Counted from the first letter of the stretch, positions 35,701 to 50,707 are shown. The stretch is 64,000 bases of DNA from Pyrrhoderma lamaoense (GCA_002794735.1 NBAZ01000013.1:248001-312000), one strand, 5' to 3'. Numbers and translations: made by a program. Notes: generated by a model not told the origin, from the letters alone.

Positions 35701-38390
35701 GCTCGACTTGGCGTTGTCCCCGTCGTACATGATCTTCCAGAGAGTTGGCACTTTTCAAAATACGGACATCAAATCGGTATATACATCAGTTCGACGAGAT
35801 ATGTAATTACCGTTGTCGAGAATTTGTAATAGTCACAGTGGGCTGCAAACGAGACCTATGTCTATTAAAGCTGTCAATGGCTGCCAATGCTGTTGTCCCA
35901 ACAATTCGGTGTTCCGGATCTGTATAATCGGCGGAGAGGGAGAAAATACGAGGTATAGTTTGTAGTTTTGCTGCAAGAGAAAGGGGAAGTAGTCTGTTTG
36001 CTATCTGCAGCACTTCACCCATGAGTAGAGTTGCCTTTCTTGAAAGGTTTGATCCTAGAGTTGACTCTTCTAACATAGCTATCAGAGCCTACAAGATAAT
36101 TTCATAAAAATAGTAACTATGGACTTTAGCTATTCAGTGACGTACGTCTAACAGTCCGGCCTTTGTGAGAATGGCAGTCAGTAGTCCAAGAAACTGGTCT
36201 GTCAAATGAATTTTATCTGAAGATTTAATTGGCGCTTCCTTAGTCTTGACATGCTGTGACAGAGGACGGTGACGCCGGTACACTGATATTACGGTGAGCC
36301 ATTTGGACACTCGGGGAATTCCAGTATCATACTTACTCGTTAGCCTCCTTCCGTCAATAAATGGTTTGTACCATTCTGGCATTTCAATATTTAAGAGTTC
36401 GAAAAACATGTCAAGTACTACTTCCTGTACGGTAGTAAATAATAGGAGTCAACTAAAAGACAGAGGCACAAATGAGGTGAATCCATACTCTTGTTTCCAA
36501 TGAAGGTATCCGAAGAGTATTAATCATAGTCCTTATGGCCAACATATCGTCCATACAGAGGTACATCAAACCTAGATATTTTGATTGTTATCGTTTTTAT
36601 TGGTACTAAAAGTATGTTCTCATACCACTCCATGTTCTAAGCATTACTGTGACTACTTTTGCTGTACTTCGCATCCTCTCCGCATGGGCAGCTCCTTTTC
36701 CATAGGCGTCTGTGATTCCGCACAAGGCAATCTTTAGGAAAATTAAGAGGGTCAAGAAGCAGAACCTGTGTAGAATCAGAGAATAATTACTTCTAAATCT
36801 GTTCCAGGATGCATGTATGCTCTAGTTTTAGGGGCATCTACGATGTATAAGAAAGCCATAGCAATGAGGGAAACAAGCTCCTGAGGCCCTTCTGCAAGCG
36901 CTTGGAAGAGAACTCGAGTACCTCCTGTCCATACCATCAGATCAACGTCGATTAATACTGTGATGGAATATATCAATATCAATGTGGTAAACGCATATAT
37001 ATCAACCGGGATACATACATATCTCGACAAGAGTTTCACAACATATATTTTTGAAAGGATCGTCGGGATGTTCTGCGACGGCAATAAGGGCACGCATGAT
37101 AGGTTCTGATAGAGGTACTCGGCCGAGTCCCGCAGGCAGATGGAGAGAGTTACGTTCCGCTCCAATTTCGACAATAGCACGTATCAATTTGATGACTTGT
37201 TCACGCTCTGCAGCACATTTGTTGTCTCGTTGAAGTGATCTTTTAAGATGATATTAGCCTAAAAAGCTTAGCTACTAATATCAAGGTAAAGGGAGACACA
37301 AACTTGACGATGTACCAATCCAGAGAATGCTCGATTAGTCTCTCAACAGAGTCCTTGTCTACGAGTGAGTGTCTTAATAATCGGTATGCACAGGCGCGGG
37401 ATCGGGTCGAAGCACGGTCTGCGAGTGATGGTCCAACAGCGGCAACGAGTTCATCTGTTAGGATCTCATATCTCACACGGATGAAACGCTGTAGTACGGC
37501 TGTAAGGAGAATTATTGCTTCAGTCCTAGCTTTCTCAAGCTCGAGTTCTGTAGCTGGAGGTGGTGTTCCAGCTGATGTAGAAGCTGATGCCAGACTAGGG
37601 ATTGAAGTACCGGATCCCCCGGACAAAAGAGGACTACGTGCATAAGATTTTAATGTTTTTAGGAGTTGATTTGCTTCTTGCTTGGCATTTCGCAACTCCT
37701 CACTCCCGTCTTCCCTCTGAAGGGATTGTCCAGTCTCACGTCTTCTTCTTCCTATCACAGGAGATTGGTTCCGAGGACCAGATGGTTTCTTCCGCCTGTT
37801 TTGTACTAAAGTGGGGGACGATATGACTTCATTGATGAAAAATAGACTGAATTAAGACTCACTAGTATCTATTGCCTTGTTAATCGCATTTATCCTCCCA
37901 TTAGCTTGATCAAGTTCTGATTCAACACGCTTCCGTATAGAGTCCTATACAGTGATAAGTGATGTATATCTATTACTAGTAAGGTAACTTTGAGACGCAC
38001 ATCTATATCCACTTTGAGAAAGTTGACAGCACCCTCCCGTAGTCGTGTTGCTTTCTCTAGCATTTCTCGTAGAGTTTCTAGTTGTTCTTGAGGATCCCTC
38101 CCATCAATCTCCGGAAAAGATATTCCAAATGATGTTTCCGCGTCATTGTCCAAGGCACTTGCACCTCCTGATGACATTATGCTTGAGCTCACGTTTGAGT
38201 TCGGTATACCAGATGACATATTCGGAAGCCTTGAAGGAGTTGTGCGAGATGTCTCTAAGCTTGATCGTCCTGTAGGCGTCCTCGTAGAGTTAGCTACGGT
38301 CGTTCCGGACATAGCTGAACTAGAATCATCAAGCGACGACCGAGGAACGGCCAATCCTCCATTTCCATTTTCATTGTTGATACCAGGCAT
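32732..38390 (-). CDS. RICTOR: TORC2 core subunit, RICTOR / Ste16 / Avo3 family
   Basis: A scaffold of TOR complex 2, which controls actin, sphingolipids and AGC kinases at the plasma membrane. The ATG at 38390 gives MPGINNENGNGG and a Ser-rich head, then a coiled coil (EQLETLREMLEKATRLREGA, HR1-like). The RICTOR N-terminal helical block follows: IMRALIAVAEHPDDPFKNIC, GTRVLFQALAEGPQELVSLI, FLYIVDAPKTRAYMHPGTDL and VLDMFFELLNIEMPEWYKPF. Middle conserved parts include MLRLLLTQLYDPDPTVSELA and GFRYLYEVGFIEREMDIWLH. Near the C-terminus come ELAKTDLGCQVLQEKGHFLD and LKSVLWTVGNIATGEGGL. The tail is acidic/basic low complexity ending RRRYKPDEEDADDEF at TAG 32732-32734. About 15 or more short introns; estimated 1,500-1,600 residues. 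Exact splice sites were not all resolved. Confidence 0.93.
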
Positions 38391-38819
38391 TGTTTTCTTC
38401 AATTGACCTCACAAGGACAGATAAAATACTTCTTCGTTCATTAATCGATAGAAAATCCGTAGGGCGGAAATATTCTCTTTGACCTAACTTACCAATCAAA
38501 TCGATGCTGCCTCGGTTACTGTAACTGTTACTTGCATCCTATTATTACTTCCAAGCCGCGGTCGATTACGTATTATGGTGTTATATAATTAAATTCCGAA
38601 GTCAAAACTCCTGGTAATTTGTTATAAAATGTCTGACTCCCTTTCCCATTGAAAGGAATATTAGATAGAGACGTTAAAAATCGTCAACAATATATATAAT
38701 TCTCGCCCAGCCATAATCATACTACAAGAAATTTTAAAATACATCTTAATACACACTTGATATCCTTCGTAATGTCCACCCCAAATTCGTTATATACACC
38801 ATGATGATATCTTCACCAT
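38391..38819. other. Intergenic stretch between RICTOR and the P450
   Basis: About 430 AT-rich bases holding the RICTOR promoter and the P450 3' end. No other feature seen. Confidence 0.5.
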
Positions 38820-41173
38820 CTAGTTTGCTACAGCTCTGACCCTTACAGGAAGCCGTGGTAGATTACCTGTCGTTCCCCGTACTCTAGGGACAGTCACAAG
38901 TCCCATATCCCAGGTTATGGGTAGACCTGGCTCGAAGATAAACGCTTCTAAAATAACGGAAAGAACCATTTCTAACACAAATAATCAGTTATCTAAAGTT
39001 ATAAACAATAATAATCAGACGAAGGACTAACTCATCTCCATTTCAGAGAACTTGAATCCTCTATAGTTTGAATTAGAATCATGGCGATAAAACCATAGTC
39101 AACAATAACTCACATGCAGGCCCGGTTCCCTCCATTAAATGTCATCCTTGAAGAAATTGAAACAGCTTAATATCACAAGCTTTGGTCTAGATTAAAAAAG
39201 CACCGACTTACATTTGTGAATAGACACCCGGTAGATGGGCTTTAGCGACAGTTTCGGGAAGAGGACTCAACCAACGCGAGGGCTTCCATTCCTCAGCGTC
39301 AGGCCCCCAGATGTCTTTATTCCTATTCGCGTTTAGGATGGAAACTACAATGTCCGTTCCCTTTGGAACTATCACTTCCTTTATATCGCTCTTTCCATCT
39401 GCAGATTTAACAGGCCACATAAAAGGAAGAAGGGTATCCTTAAGTGTACTTTTCAAAGTGGTCAGAGAACAATCAAATACAAATCATGAACAAGATAACA
39501 AATTGAAGTACCACTTACGTGCGGGAGATATAAGATACAGGAGCATATACTCTTAGCGTCTCTCGGCAAACAGCATCGAGGTACGGCAACGCTTGGAGAG
39601 TATCATAATCAAGGTCACCATATGCTTGACGAGCAGCAGTCACTTCCTCTCGGAGTCTAGACTGAACATCTTGATGATCTGCTAAAAGGCTGATTATACG
39701 GCTGAGAGCACTAGTTGTTGTATCCGTTGCGGCGAAGATCAGCGTACTACACAAAAAAGGAAAAGTGTTAGATCAACTCTGAAGATTAAAGATTAGGAAT
39801 AACGAATAAAGTTACTTCATGTGCCCGAGAAGACTTTCTTCGGATATATCAGCACTATCCGTTGCTTTCACTAAAAAAGGTAAACGAGTGAGCTTAATTG
39901 TTTCATTCCTAGTAAGTGACTTACACAAAACACTCAAGATGTCTTTTCCCTTCCCTGCCATATGCTCCATAGCTGCATCTCCTTTTTTCAAAGCCATTCT
40001 CTTCTCATTCAAGACTCTTGTGGATGCATCCGTCAGAGTATCCGAGGCCTCCCGAAGCTCCGTTACCAACGCGGAGGGAACCCTCTCTACAATGTAACGG
40101 CGAAAACCAGGACTTCCCATTTTAACAACGTAAGGGATAAGATCTCTGAATGGTAGAAGCTTAAGCATGATAGGTCTGATAAAGCGGTATTTATTAAAAA
40201 TTAGTCAATAACAAATTCATCGTTATCGCCACAACTCTCAGACTTACAGCATAACCTTAATAGCATCCCCATATTCATCTCCCTTATTTGTGTTGTCGAA
40301 AGAAGAGAAAGAATGTCCTAAGCCTCCTTGCCCGATATATTCCAAAGCCGCACGAGTTGTCCATTCCAAAACATCGACATATTCTTTACCTCTTCGCACT
40401 TCGCTCATGATGCCATCTCGAGCTTTTACCAAGACTCAGTAATGCAATTTTTCCCTTCAGATCAGTTCGAATTTACCTGATGAGCAATGGGATAAAGGAC
40501 CGGAAGGACATCACGCATATGCTTCATTGAGAACACAGGGTTGAGAAGTTTCCGTTGTCTCCTATGTTCATCCCCTAAATCTCATATATTAGAAATGTCG
40601 TGTTACTCATGAAGCTACGATCAGGCGCCTCACCTTCGATAGACAGGAGGCCGTCACCGAATGTTACATGGTTTACACTACCCAGTCTTAGTATAACAAT
40701 TCGAGAGTAAAATTGAGAGATAACCTACGCGTAGATTGATTTTGGCTCGTCAAAGGAGTTCTGGTCCTTAACAAGGATATGATGCAAGGCTAGAGGATCA
40801 TGAACAAATAACATATTTTTCTATACATATGTATCGAGATTTGAGTCAGTAACTAATGTTGGTTTGAACGGTTAACAAGTATACCTTTAGAATCCCCGTG
40901 AGCTTGACAACCCCTCCGTAGTTCTTCAGGAGGTTATCATGAAAGTCCCAAGCGCTAGTATTGTAGATTTGTTTGAAATGTCCTGTACACAATGATGTTC
41001 TAGTCAGTATAGACGCAATAGATGATCTGTATGGTTACCATAAAAGAAGGAAGGGCTCGGTGGCCCACTGAGCACCGACAAAGGCGATTTTACAAAGAAA
41101 TTTTATAAAGGTACCAAACAGTGAGGGCCCCGAGGGAGATAAAAGCAATCTCAGTGGTGGATACTGACTCCAT
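38820..41173 (-). CDS. Microsomal cytochrome P450 monooxygenase
   Basis: A heme oxygenase of the endoplasmic reticulum. The ATG at 41173 opens a membrane anchor (MESVSTTEIAFISLGALTVW) and a proline-rich hinge (SVLSGPPSPSFFYG). Later parts are VNHVTFGDGLLSIEGDEHRR and QRKLLNPVFSMKHM (C-helix WxxxR equivalent), the I-helix FAATDTTTSALSRI, the K-helix CRETLRVYAPVS (ExxR), and the heme loop FNGGNRACIGFKFSEMEM with the ligand cysteine, split by an intron after the Cys-Ile codons. The end is VRVRAVAN at TAG 38820-38822. About ten introns. One base appears missing near 41101-41104, between the anchor and FVKSPLS. The sequence looks like one of the large basidiomycete P450 families; the substrate cannot be told. 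No biosynthetic core gene lies next to it. Confidence 0.92.
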
Positions 41174-43138
41174 GTCTAATGCTAGGTATCCAGTTAACTC
41201 AAAGGACGTGCTTAAATACCATATGGCAAGGAACCCATAGCCTTCTCAATGGACAAGTTTGGAAGTATACAAAGCGACCTCGGACTAGGATATCGTCAGC
41301 AGATCTGATGTAAAGTACCCGCATTATTTTTAAGCAATCAATCCTCGTTAGAGCCAGATAACCCAAAGTTAGAGAAGCGACCCATAGATAATATATATAA
41401 TACAAATGCACGAAGTTTGTACCCACACCCCCAGAACTATTCAGCTTCTCTGATGCCGGCAGGTTGTATAGTATTTCCGCCGAGAGAAGTACGAGTAACA
41501 TATGGGATGCGAAAATTCCTTGGTTTTCGCAGCCAGTAGGGACATAAGAGGTCGATTAGACATAAGAACATGTCCCCTTCTCTTTTCGCTAAAGTCCGAA
41601 TCGTATATGATGCGAATGCGAATGAACGGTGCCAAGGATACTCCATGTGTTGAAAAAAGATGATGACATTAATTTTAAGGTATAGGATAGTGGGATAAAT
41701 CTTTCAGAGTAGACCCGGGTTCATACCTATGTTCAAATTAGAGATATATTTGGTTCAGAATTGAACTTACAAGAGTGTAAGGACTGGTTGTATTAACGTT
41801 AGCACTCAATGATATGCTACAAAGACCAATAAGAGAATAAGATCTTATTCCTCAAAAGTATCGTCGAATAGATTGTTCTCGATTTGAATTTAGGGTGCGT
41901 ACTAACGTCCCTTTTTTCATGGCTTTCGTCATATAATCAGGGTTGTCAGGACTACCTGGAAGGAAATGCTCGTCTAGATTGGAATGCTCAGGTTATTAAC
42001 TGCAAGAGAGAGTCTCATAAATGAAGTTTTTCCGCGCCATGTCTGGCAGGGCGTGAGATCTATGAAAAGATTCCTAGCTTAACAGAAGTATGAGAAGCGT
42101 AGAATAAGAACCCAACATTGGAATTATGGCTCCAATTGTCCCGAAGAGAATCTCATTACATAATCAATCACTTGATAAGCGTTTAAATCCCACGCATTTT
42201 ATGCAACGAATTCTAGTAAAATTGAGCTATCAAAACTATAATATAAAATTTGAATACATATCTACCCAATCAGGTTTTGTTACGAATACAGAAGATAGAT
42301 GAGTTTCAGAGTTTTGTATCTATCTATGCAAGTCTTGTGAAGTCTCGTACTCAGTGGAGAACCAAAACAAGACATTTCTCACAGCAAAGACGTAAAAGAC
42401 TACTCCAAGTGCCAGTCCTCAGTTTACGGCACTCGAAGCTCAGTGTATAAGAAGGTACAGGTTTACAAGATATCTGCTTACTCGTGTGCAAAATTTTAGA
42501 CGAAACCTAAAAGTACAAGGAAATCCGTAATTCATCTGACGTTTTCTAGCTGACATATCATAGTTGGTAATTCTTCTTGAGACCACGGGAACGTTTTAAA
42601 TTACTAATCTGAGGTAGAGATGGTGTACTACTGGTGAACTTTGGACGAGTATGAATAAGTTGAGGTCTCGGAGTGAATACGGACAACTAAGCGAATGTGA
42701 TATGTGCTGATGTAAGTTCTAGAGTAGCGCAACGTGGTTGCGCGTTACCCGAGTGTATAATTCCATAGAAGAGATGCATCGGACAGACCAATTTAAGCTT
42801 TCATCGGTAGGACCATGAGACTAAAGCGGAACACTGGTAAAGGTCTCCGGCAATGATAAGAGAACAACAAAGTAAAAGAATTAGACGGTACCTCCCCCAA
42901 ACCACTCATAGGCAAGGCAGAGTTGATATGATAGGTTTTGCAATTTTTTGCCATATCAAGCATAAAAACATGGATACAGAACTTGAGAGTATGGACATAC
43001 ACATGGAAAACCTCCCCTTCCTTCCCTACTCCATCACTCCCAAAGAAAAAATACAGCTACAACCCCCTCTCCCATAAGTAGTGATACTCGAAAAAAGGAA
43101 AGGGAGAAGAGGGCCGTCACACCTCCTCAAGAGAACAC
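41174..43138. other. Region between the P450 and uL22 genes
   Basis: About 2 kb, mostly AT-rich and without conserved domains, except for the putative exons at 41771-41985. A small imperfect hairpin with a 7-bp perfect stem (GCGCAAC/GTTGCGC) lies at about 42724-42748. The P450 promoter should lie in the left few hundred bases. Confidence 0.45.
41771..41985 (-). CDS. Possible small spliced gene or gene fragment, unknown
   Basis: Two putative exons join in frame across canonical borders. The first reads DEHFLPGSPDNPDYMTKAMK and KG, ending at a GTTAGT donor (41906). The second, after TTTGTAG, reads ISLSANVNTTSPYTL and ends at a perfect GTAAGT (41770). The protein-like composition and clean splice signals suggest real exons. 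I find neither a clear start codon nor the following exon, so this may be a remnant, an alternative 5' part of a gene, or chance. I do not recognise the sequence. Confidence 0.3.
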
Positions 43139-43946
43139 TCACGAGCTGCGTGCAGCTTCGATCCGCTTCCTTGCTACCTGCCGTCTGTTCAACCCACTGA
43201 GCGAGCTCTTAACAACATCCTTGTCCTTAGCACGCTCAACTTCCTCATCGGAAACACCGAGGATGATTTCAATATGACATGGGTGACCCTGGTAAGGGTT
43301 AATGCGACCATGTGCACGGTAAGTGCGACGGCGGGTTTTGGGAGCCTGTTGTACAACAATGTTTTTAATAAAAGGTCCTCGACGGAAAGTGATTTTGCGT
43401 CTGCGTTTGACTCGGCGTTCTTTAAGAGACGAGTGATGAATTTAACAGACTTCTCGGGCCAGCGACCTTAATCACCATTCAAAGATGATTTTAATAATGC
43501 ATATAAACATCAATGTAATTATTTTTCAGGTAAAGGATTATAACATACCTTTGGTGGTCTTGAATTGTTTTGCTTGGCTAGCACGTCCAATACCACCAGC
43601 GAAGCGACGGAAGGGGATGATTTGCTTGTGTTCGGTGACATCCCCAAGGTAAGTGTAAGCCTTAGCGAGCTTCATGCCAGAAAGAGCCGCCGCAACTTCA
43701 CGCATGTTTTTGAAGTGGGTGCGCAGGTACTCACCGCGAGCGCGGGAGGCTTGTTTTTGTTTTTAAAAAACGAGTAACACACACGCACAATATGTCAATA
43801 AACTGTCAACACAACACAAAGCTATTCCAAGGAGAATATAAACATACTCTTTTCAGGGTTCGCAAGCGCGGCGGAAGCGTAGCGGACTGCTCAAGAAAGT
43901 TAGATGTGATAGATTCATTGGCATACAACGAACTTTACGCACCCAT
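43139..43946 (-). CDS. RPL17: 60S ribosomal protein uL22 (RPL17)
   Basis: A core protein lining the exit tunnel of the large ribosomal subunit. Exon 1 codes only the start: the ATG at 43946 plus one base before a GTGCGT donor. It joins to [13 protein letters not shown], then [80 protein letters not shown] and, in a shifted frame, [20 protein letters not shown] and [20 protein letters not shown]. It ends IEAARSS at TGA 43139-43141. Three introns, as is common for fungal ribosomal protein genes. One base is missing near 43370-43373, in the T-run just before IKNIVV. A frame break in so essential a gene supports assembly error. Confidence 0.95.
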
Positions 43947-44886
43947 CGTTACAGTCTTGAGGTTACTAGAGGCACTCTTGACGGCGTCGATGATATTAAC
44001 TTGGACTTTGCGATTTAATCATCACGTGTTAATGTACTGTATAGCGTATATCTAGTGCAGTATAAAGTTCTCACATAAGTTTGTAGTCTTCCTGAGTTAC
44101 ATAAGCCGTAGGTTCTTGCCCCTTCAAGATTTCTGTATCAATATAATCATATTGAACCATGATAATTCTATGGCATCTTGATAAATCGCATAAGTATAGG
44201 TCTTTGCGTTTGACTACACAGGTCTGTAATGAAATCATCTGGTGCTAATTACTATGCTCATACTAAAAAGCGAATATTCTGTCGATGCAGTTTTCGCGCA
44301 ACCTAATATGAATGTGAATACCGATTAGTCAGTGAAGCCTAGGAAATAGTAATAATATTCTTGATTCAACGGCCTTTATATTGCGTGAAAGCATCTTCTC
44401 AGGCTTTTGTATTTTTTTCCGAAAAAAGTCTCATCCATTAACTAGCACTCTACTCTTAGATATTTTTGCAAATAAAAGTTATTCACGACAAGACGAAGGT
44501 ATACAGGAGACAATAAGAAATTTATGTTATAGAGGGTAGAAAAAGAACGGTAAAAAGACCATGCATGTACAATAACAGAAAGACATAGAATGGGACCTCT
44601 AATGAGGACGGAAACGATGGTAAGGATAGGAACACTAAGGTAGCACGGGATTTATATGTTCAGATGGTAGATAAGAGACTAGCGGAACAAACAGAAGAGG
44701 TCGGAGAAAATGACACAATGGGGCGGGAAGTGAAGATCAAATAATAAACCGAGCCTTAAAAGAAGACAGACGGAAATATCTCAGAAATTAGACGCAGCTG
44801 AACGTGATACCAACTATGAAATTGTCCTTAAAAGGGACTGTGGGTGTAAGAAAAGAGAAAATATATCAACTAAAACAACCCCTGAC
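43947..44886. other. Intergenic stretch upstream of uL22
   Basis: About 940 bases holding the uL22 promoter and the VAP 3' region. No convincing exon. AT-rich with short purine runs on the right. Confidence 0.5.
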
Positions 44887-46340
44887 TCAAAAGAAGACAT
44901 ATGTAAGAGTGAACACAACGATGCAGAGGATACCACCACCTGTGGCGGGATACCCTCTGGCTGTGAACTTCCACTCCCGACGTATGTTCCAAAGTCACTT
45001 CCCGTCACATCCGTCCTCTCCGAGAGCATTGTGACCGTATCAGACTTATCTGACCTCCGGCGACGTATAGATGGGCCATCTGATTCACCCGCGGCAACGC
45101 CACCCGCAGGGGTTCAGGTATAGACTCCAGAAGCTTCCGCAACCTGGATATCTCTGCTTGAGAGGCAGCGAGTTGTGCACGTAACTCATCTTCAATTGGC
45201 GGACCTCTTGGTTGAGGTACAGAAATAGGTTTCTGTTCTTCAATGGGTATGGGTACAAAGCCTGATGTTGGTAATGTCTCTATTCTGACTGGAGCTACAA
45301 TCGGAGCTGGGAGTTCGATATGCTCGTTGTCTTCCGCAGCTTCATAGTCACCTGCAGCTGGCGAGAAGGCACGTTCAAGTGGTGCTTGTGGTTCATGTGG
45401 AATGCCGAGTTCGTGGCGACCATTCATAGTTGACTCAGGCTCATGGCGCAGAGAAAGATACCTCTGCCCAGTGTTCAAGTAATCGGGTTTCATATTAAAA
45501 GGATCACATCAGCTTCTTTTCGCCTACAGAATAGTCATCTACTTCAACAACGTACCGAATCACCATGAAATGCACTTGGTTGCTCATCTTCTTCAGGTAG
45601 TTCCTGGCCAAGAGGTGGAAGATAGATAACTTTAATCTTCTGCTGATGTACCTTCGCTTCTTCACCATCAACATTGCTCCACTAAGAACATAATTTGCCA
45701 AAAATAAGCTTTCATATATAACCCCCACACGACTTATGCACGCCGTGTGAGCAAGATAGAAGAGGGGGACGCACGAGGTCAGCCAGAGGTAGAGATTCTT
45801 TTTCCGGTGTGATAAGTGTACTTTGGATCAGAAATTTGTCCTTGCATTTTGCGTTTAACGGAGGTTCCTCCTTCATAGCTTGTAGTAGAACTTGGGGTCA
45901 AAAACATTATGTCAACAGGGCGATATCTACTTAAAATGAAGGTTAAACACACCTTGAACATCAACGCTATCACCTGGTTCTATTCTTCCGGAATTAGGGC
46001 GTACGCAGTACAACTAAGCATGCCAGGTCAGGTCAGTTGAGTTCCCCACCATGAAGTTGCCAACAAGATTGATTAATATCCAAAACTAGGAGGAAAAAAT
46101 AGGGGCAGTAAACTAGACCAACTTTCGGGGCAGTAGTCTTGACTTTGAAAGCCACAGGTTGCTCATTGTTGTTGGTTATAGTGAGTACACGTTTTACGAG
46201 CTGTGTTAGAGGCCCTGCAATGGCCACACGGTGGGAGAGGTAACAATAGTTAGTTCACAGATGCGTAAGCTCGCATAGAGAGCTGAAATCAACACACTGT
46301 TGAAGCCAAGCGAAGAACTGGGTTTGAGAGTTACGGACAT
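44887..46340 (-). CDS. SCS2: VAP/Scs2-type ER membrane protein (MSP domain)
   Basis: A tail-anchored ER protein that recruits FFAT-motif lipid-transfer proteins and tethers the ER to the plasma membrane. The ATG at 46340 gives MSVTLKPSSSLGFN, spliced to RPLTQLVKRVLTITNNNEQP and VAFKVKTTAPKLYCVRPNSG, then RIEPGDSVDVQVLLQAMKEE, CKDKFLIQSTLI: a complete MSP domain. A proline-rich linker leads to a coiled coil (ELRAQLAASQAEISRLRKLL), then SDFGTYVGSGSSQPEGIPP and the anchor GILCIVVFTLTYVFF ending at TGA 44887-44889. Two missing bases, near 45109-45112 (run of C) and near 44932-44939 (run of G), shift the frame. The anchor is only readable after allowing for the second. Confidence 0.9.
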
Positions 46341-46870
46341 TGTCTCTGCTGCGACAGATAGACGCGGGAGAGGGGTTTGAGAGATGATGATGGCGAGTTA
46401 AGGAAAACTGGACAACACGCCTGTTCGCAAGTGACGCCCTTATGATGCCCTTTTTTGGGAATCAAACACATTAGCATATTTAACCCAACTAATTTATAAT
46501 TTACATTTGCACACACTCCATCATTTGCAACGCACATCATGCGAGGACCTAGCTAAACTCCTGTTTTCATGCTCGTTTCATGTGGTTGATGTCAATCGAG
46601 GATTGGTAATTATATGTCTGTACACTACACAGATTCCGGCTGAATGTATGTGGAACGAAAGTATATGAAATAGGTTTAGTGGTAAATGGTGGAAAAATGA
46701 GAGAAACGATTGATTATATCCAAGTGTAAGACAGATAGCAAGGAGTGTAGTATTATAAGACCAACAAGAAAAGAAAATAGTGAGTAGATGTAAGGAAAGG
46801 ATTCTAGGATTCTAGGTGACGTGGCGTAGAATGAAAGGTATACGCTTCCATAACACTGGGGATATTTGAT
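46341..46870. other. Intergenic stretch between VAP and YPK
   Basis: About 530 bases containing the VAP promoter and the kinase 3' end. No other feature seen. Confidence 0.5.
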
Positions 46871-48923
<2,053 letters not shown>

Positions 48924-49855
48924 AGTATATGATTGAAGTAGATGTGTGTGCTGCTAGATAGAACGAGACCTGCTCGTGAATGTGTTTGCTGGCGATGGTG
49001 ATGGTAGAAAGAAAAAAAGAGGGCGAGTCCGAGAGGAAACGGATGTAAAAGAGATGGACTAAATTGTAGTCATCAGGATCCGTTTTTTGACGTGATATTA
49101 CCTCCGGCTCGAGTCTGGCTCTCTTCATTCACCCTAAGCGACCCTTTTTTTTTCTCTTCTCAACTACCCATAATCGACTCGACAACATCAATGCATACTC
49201 TCGAGAATCTTTTTCAGAAAGTCCAATCGATCTCTTACAGGGAAAATGTCAGACAGAGTTTTCCAAAAAACGCAACATCCCGAGTAGCGTTTTGTTTGGA
49301 TGTATGCGTGGTGGCTCTCGGCGTTCGGTAAGAGAAAAAAAATAACACCACAAAGTCATGGAAACAACTTCCTCATCATAAATTTATATCGTATAATTAT
49401 CAACTATCAATGTATTGAATGGTGTGTCTTGCCGATTGGATCTCAAGCGCAGGCTATCTCCTCGATACATTTGCCCCCGTAGAAGGTGAAAAAACTCTAT
49501 ATCGACTACTGCTAGAACTACGACAGGTATCTTAGCTACCCTCTTTGATATCATGTCATTACCATTCTCAAAACAACGCCTCATTTGCAATCTTACTCCA
49601 GGTCTCGAACGTATTTACCAATGTTCGAGTAGTCTACTCCAAAGAGGCTGATCAGTTCTTCTTCATCAATCACACACTTTTCATGCAATCTCTGGGCAAT
49701 CTTGACAGCCGTAATTCAGAATTCCAAACCAAGTTTATTCTTTTAGGCGAACAAGCACAAATAGTGAGCCGCGCCTCTTTTCTGAGAAGCAGCTACTTAT
49801 TATCAATTATAAACTCACATGAGATCTATAGATTCCTCCACCAATAGAAGTCACC
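48924..49855. promoter_or_regulatory. Divergent region between YPK and the small unknown gene
   Basis: About 930 bases with both promoters. The short frames inside have no conserved features. Confidence 0.5.
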
Positions 49856-50266
49856 ATGGCTGCAAGACATATCGCCGAAGCCACCACGGAGCCGATTGCT
49901 CTTCCAGAAAATCTCTCCACTTCGACTTTAATAGCTCTCGCAGGCTTCCTTCTTGAATATCCTATCTCATACCTACCCGCAGAACCCGCCTCAAGTCAGA
50001 TATCATCTCTGAACGGCGTACCCCTAGACCTATATCAATATACTCTCATCATGCCAAACACCAATCATAAAGAAGAAGAGCAACAACACGTTCTCCTGAA
50101 ATTCTCTTCTGTTGCTGGCCTGTCAGACTCAGAACCGTCGCTCAAACCAGATAGGATTATCGAGATGTTAAACAAGCTCTTCGCAAGGCGCATAGCTAGT
50201 ATTTCCGGTTCCTGGACCTCCAGAGTCAGCCACACTGTTGTTGTCAAAGACCGAATAACTATGTGA
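49856..50266 (+). CDS. Small single-exon protein of unknown function (136 residues)
   Basis: An intronless frame with a strong start context (TCACCATGG, ATG at 49856). It begins MAARHIAEATTEPIALPENL, then STSTLIALAGFLLEYPISYL, a segment QQHVLLKFSSVAGLS, and ends SHTVVVKDRITM. The first helix is amphipathic, with a proline after LLEY, and could be membrane-associated. Codon use and the absence of stops over 136 codons favour a real gene. I do not know a named family for it. Confidence 0.65.
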   Translation: MAARHIAEATTEPIALPENLSTSTLIALAGFLLEYPISYLPAEPASSQISSLNGVPLDLYQYTLIMPNTNHKEEEQQHVLLKFSSVAGLSDSEPSLKPDRIIEMLNKLFARRIASISGSWTSRVSHTVVVKDRITM

Positions 50267-50707
50267 TACCGTTGTCGAGCCCTTAAGAAAATTACCAGAT
50301 GTATCAAACCAGTCGCAAAATGAGGTCTACTACGAATTTAGGACTGAAATATTTCTACTCCCTAATTCGCTAATTCGGGATCTCTTGTGATATTGTTAGA
50401 TGGTGACCATCGAAATGTCCCTTAATCACTTTGTGCAGGTGATAGCGCTCAGTGGCCAAAACAAGGCTTGTTGCAAGGCTATATTGATCGATCACCAACG
50501 ATCTATCACATTGATCATATGAAAGGCACAAATGACGGAGGTGTAACTAATGTACTTATAATGATTATCTTTGTCAGAGGGCCTTAGAAACTTTGTACTT
50601 GTCCATAGTTTTTGATGTAAGATTACATAGCATATAACCAAAAGGAAGTTATTTATGATAAAAGATAACAAAGCTAACATACATGTATAGCATCTTACGC
50701 GACTAAT
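50267..50707. other. Convergent intergenic stretch
   Basis: About 440 AT-rich bases between the small gene and PPWD1, probably both 3' UTRs. Nothing else seen. Confidence 0.5.

Noticed and set aside
38820..43138. Secondary-metabolite gene cluster around the P450
   Set aside because: No terpene synthase, PKS, NRPS, transporter or pathway regulator lies nearby; neighbours are RICTOR and a ribosomal protein.
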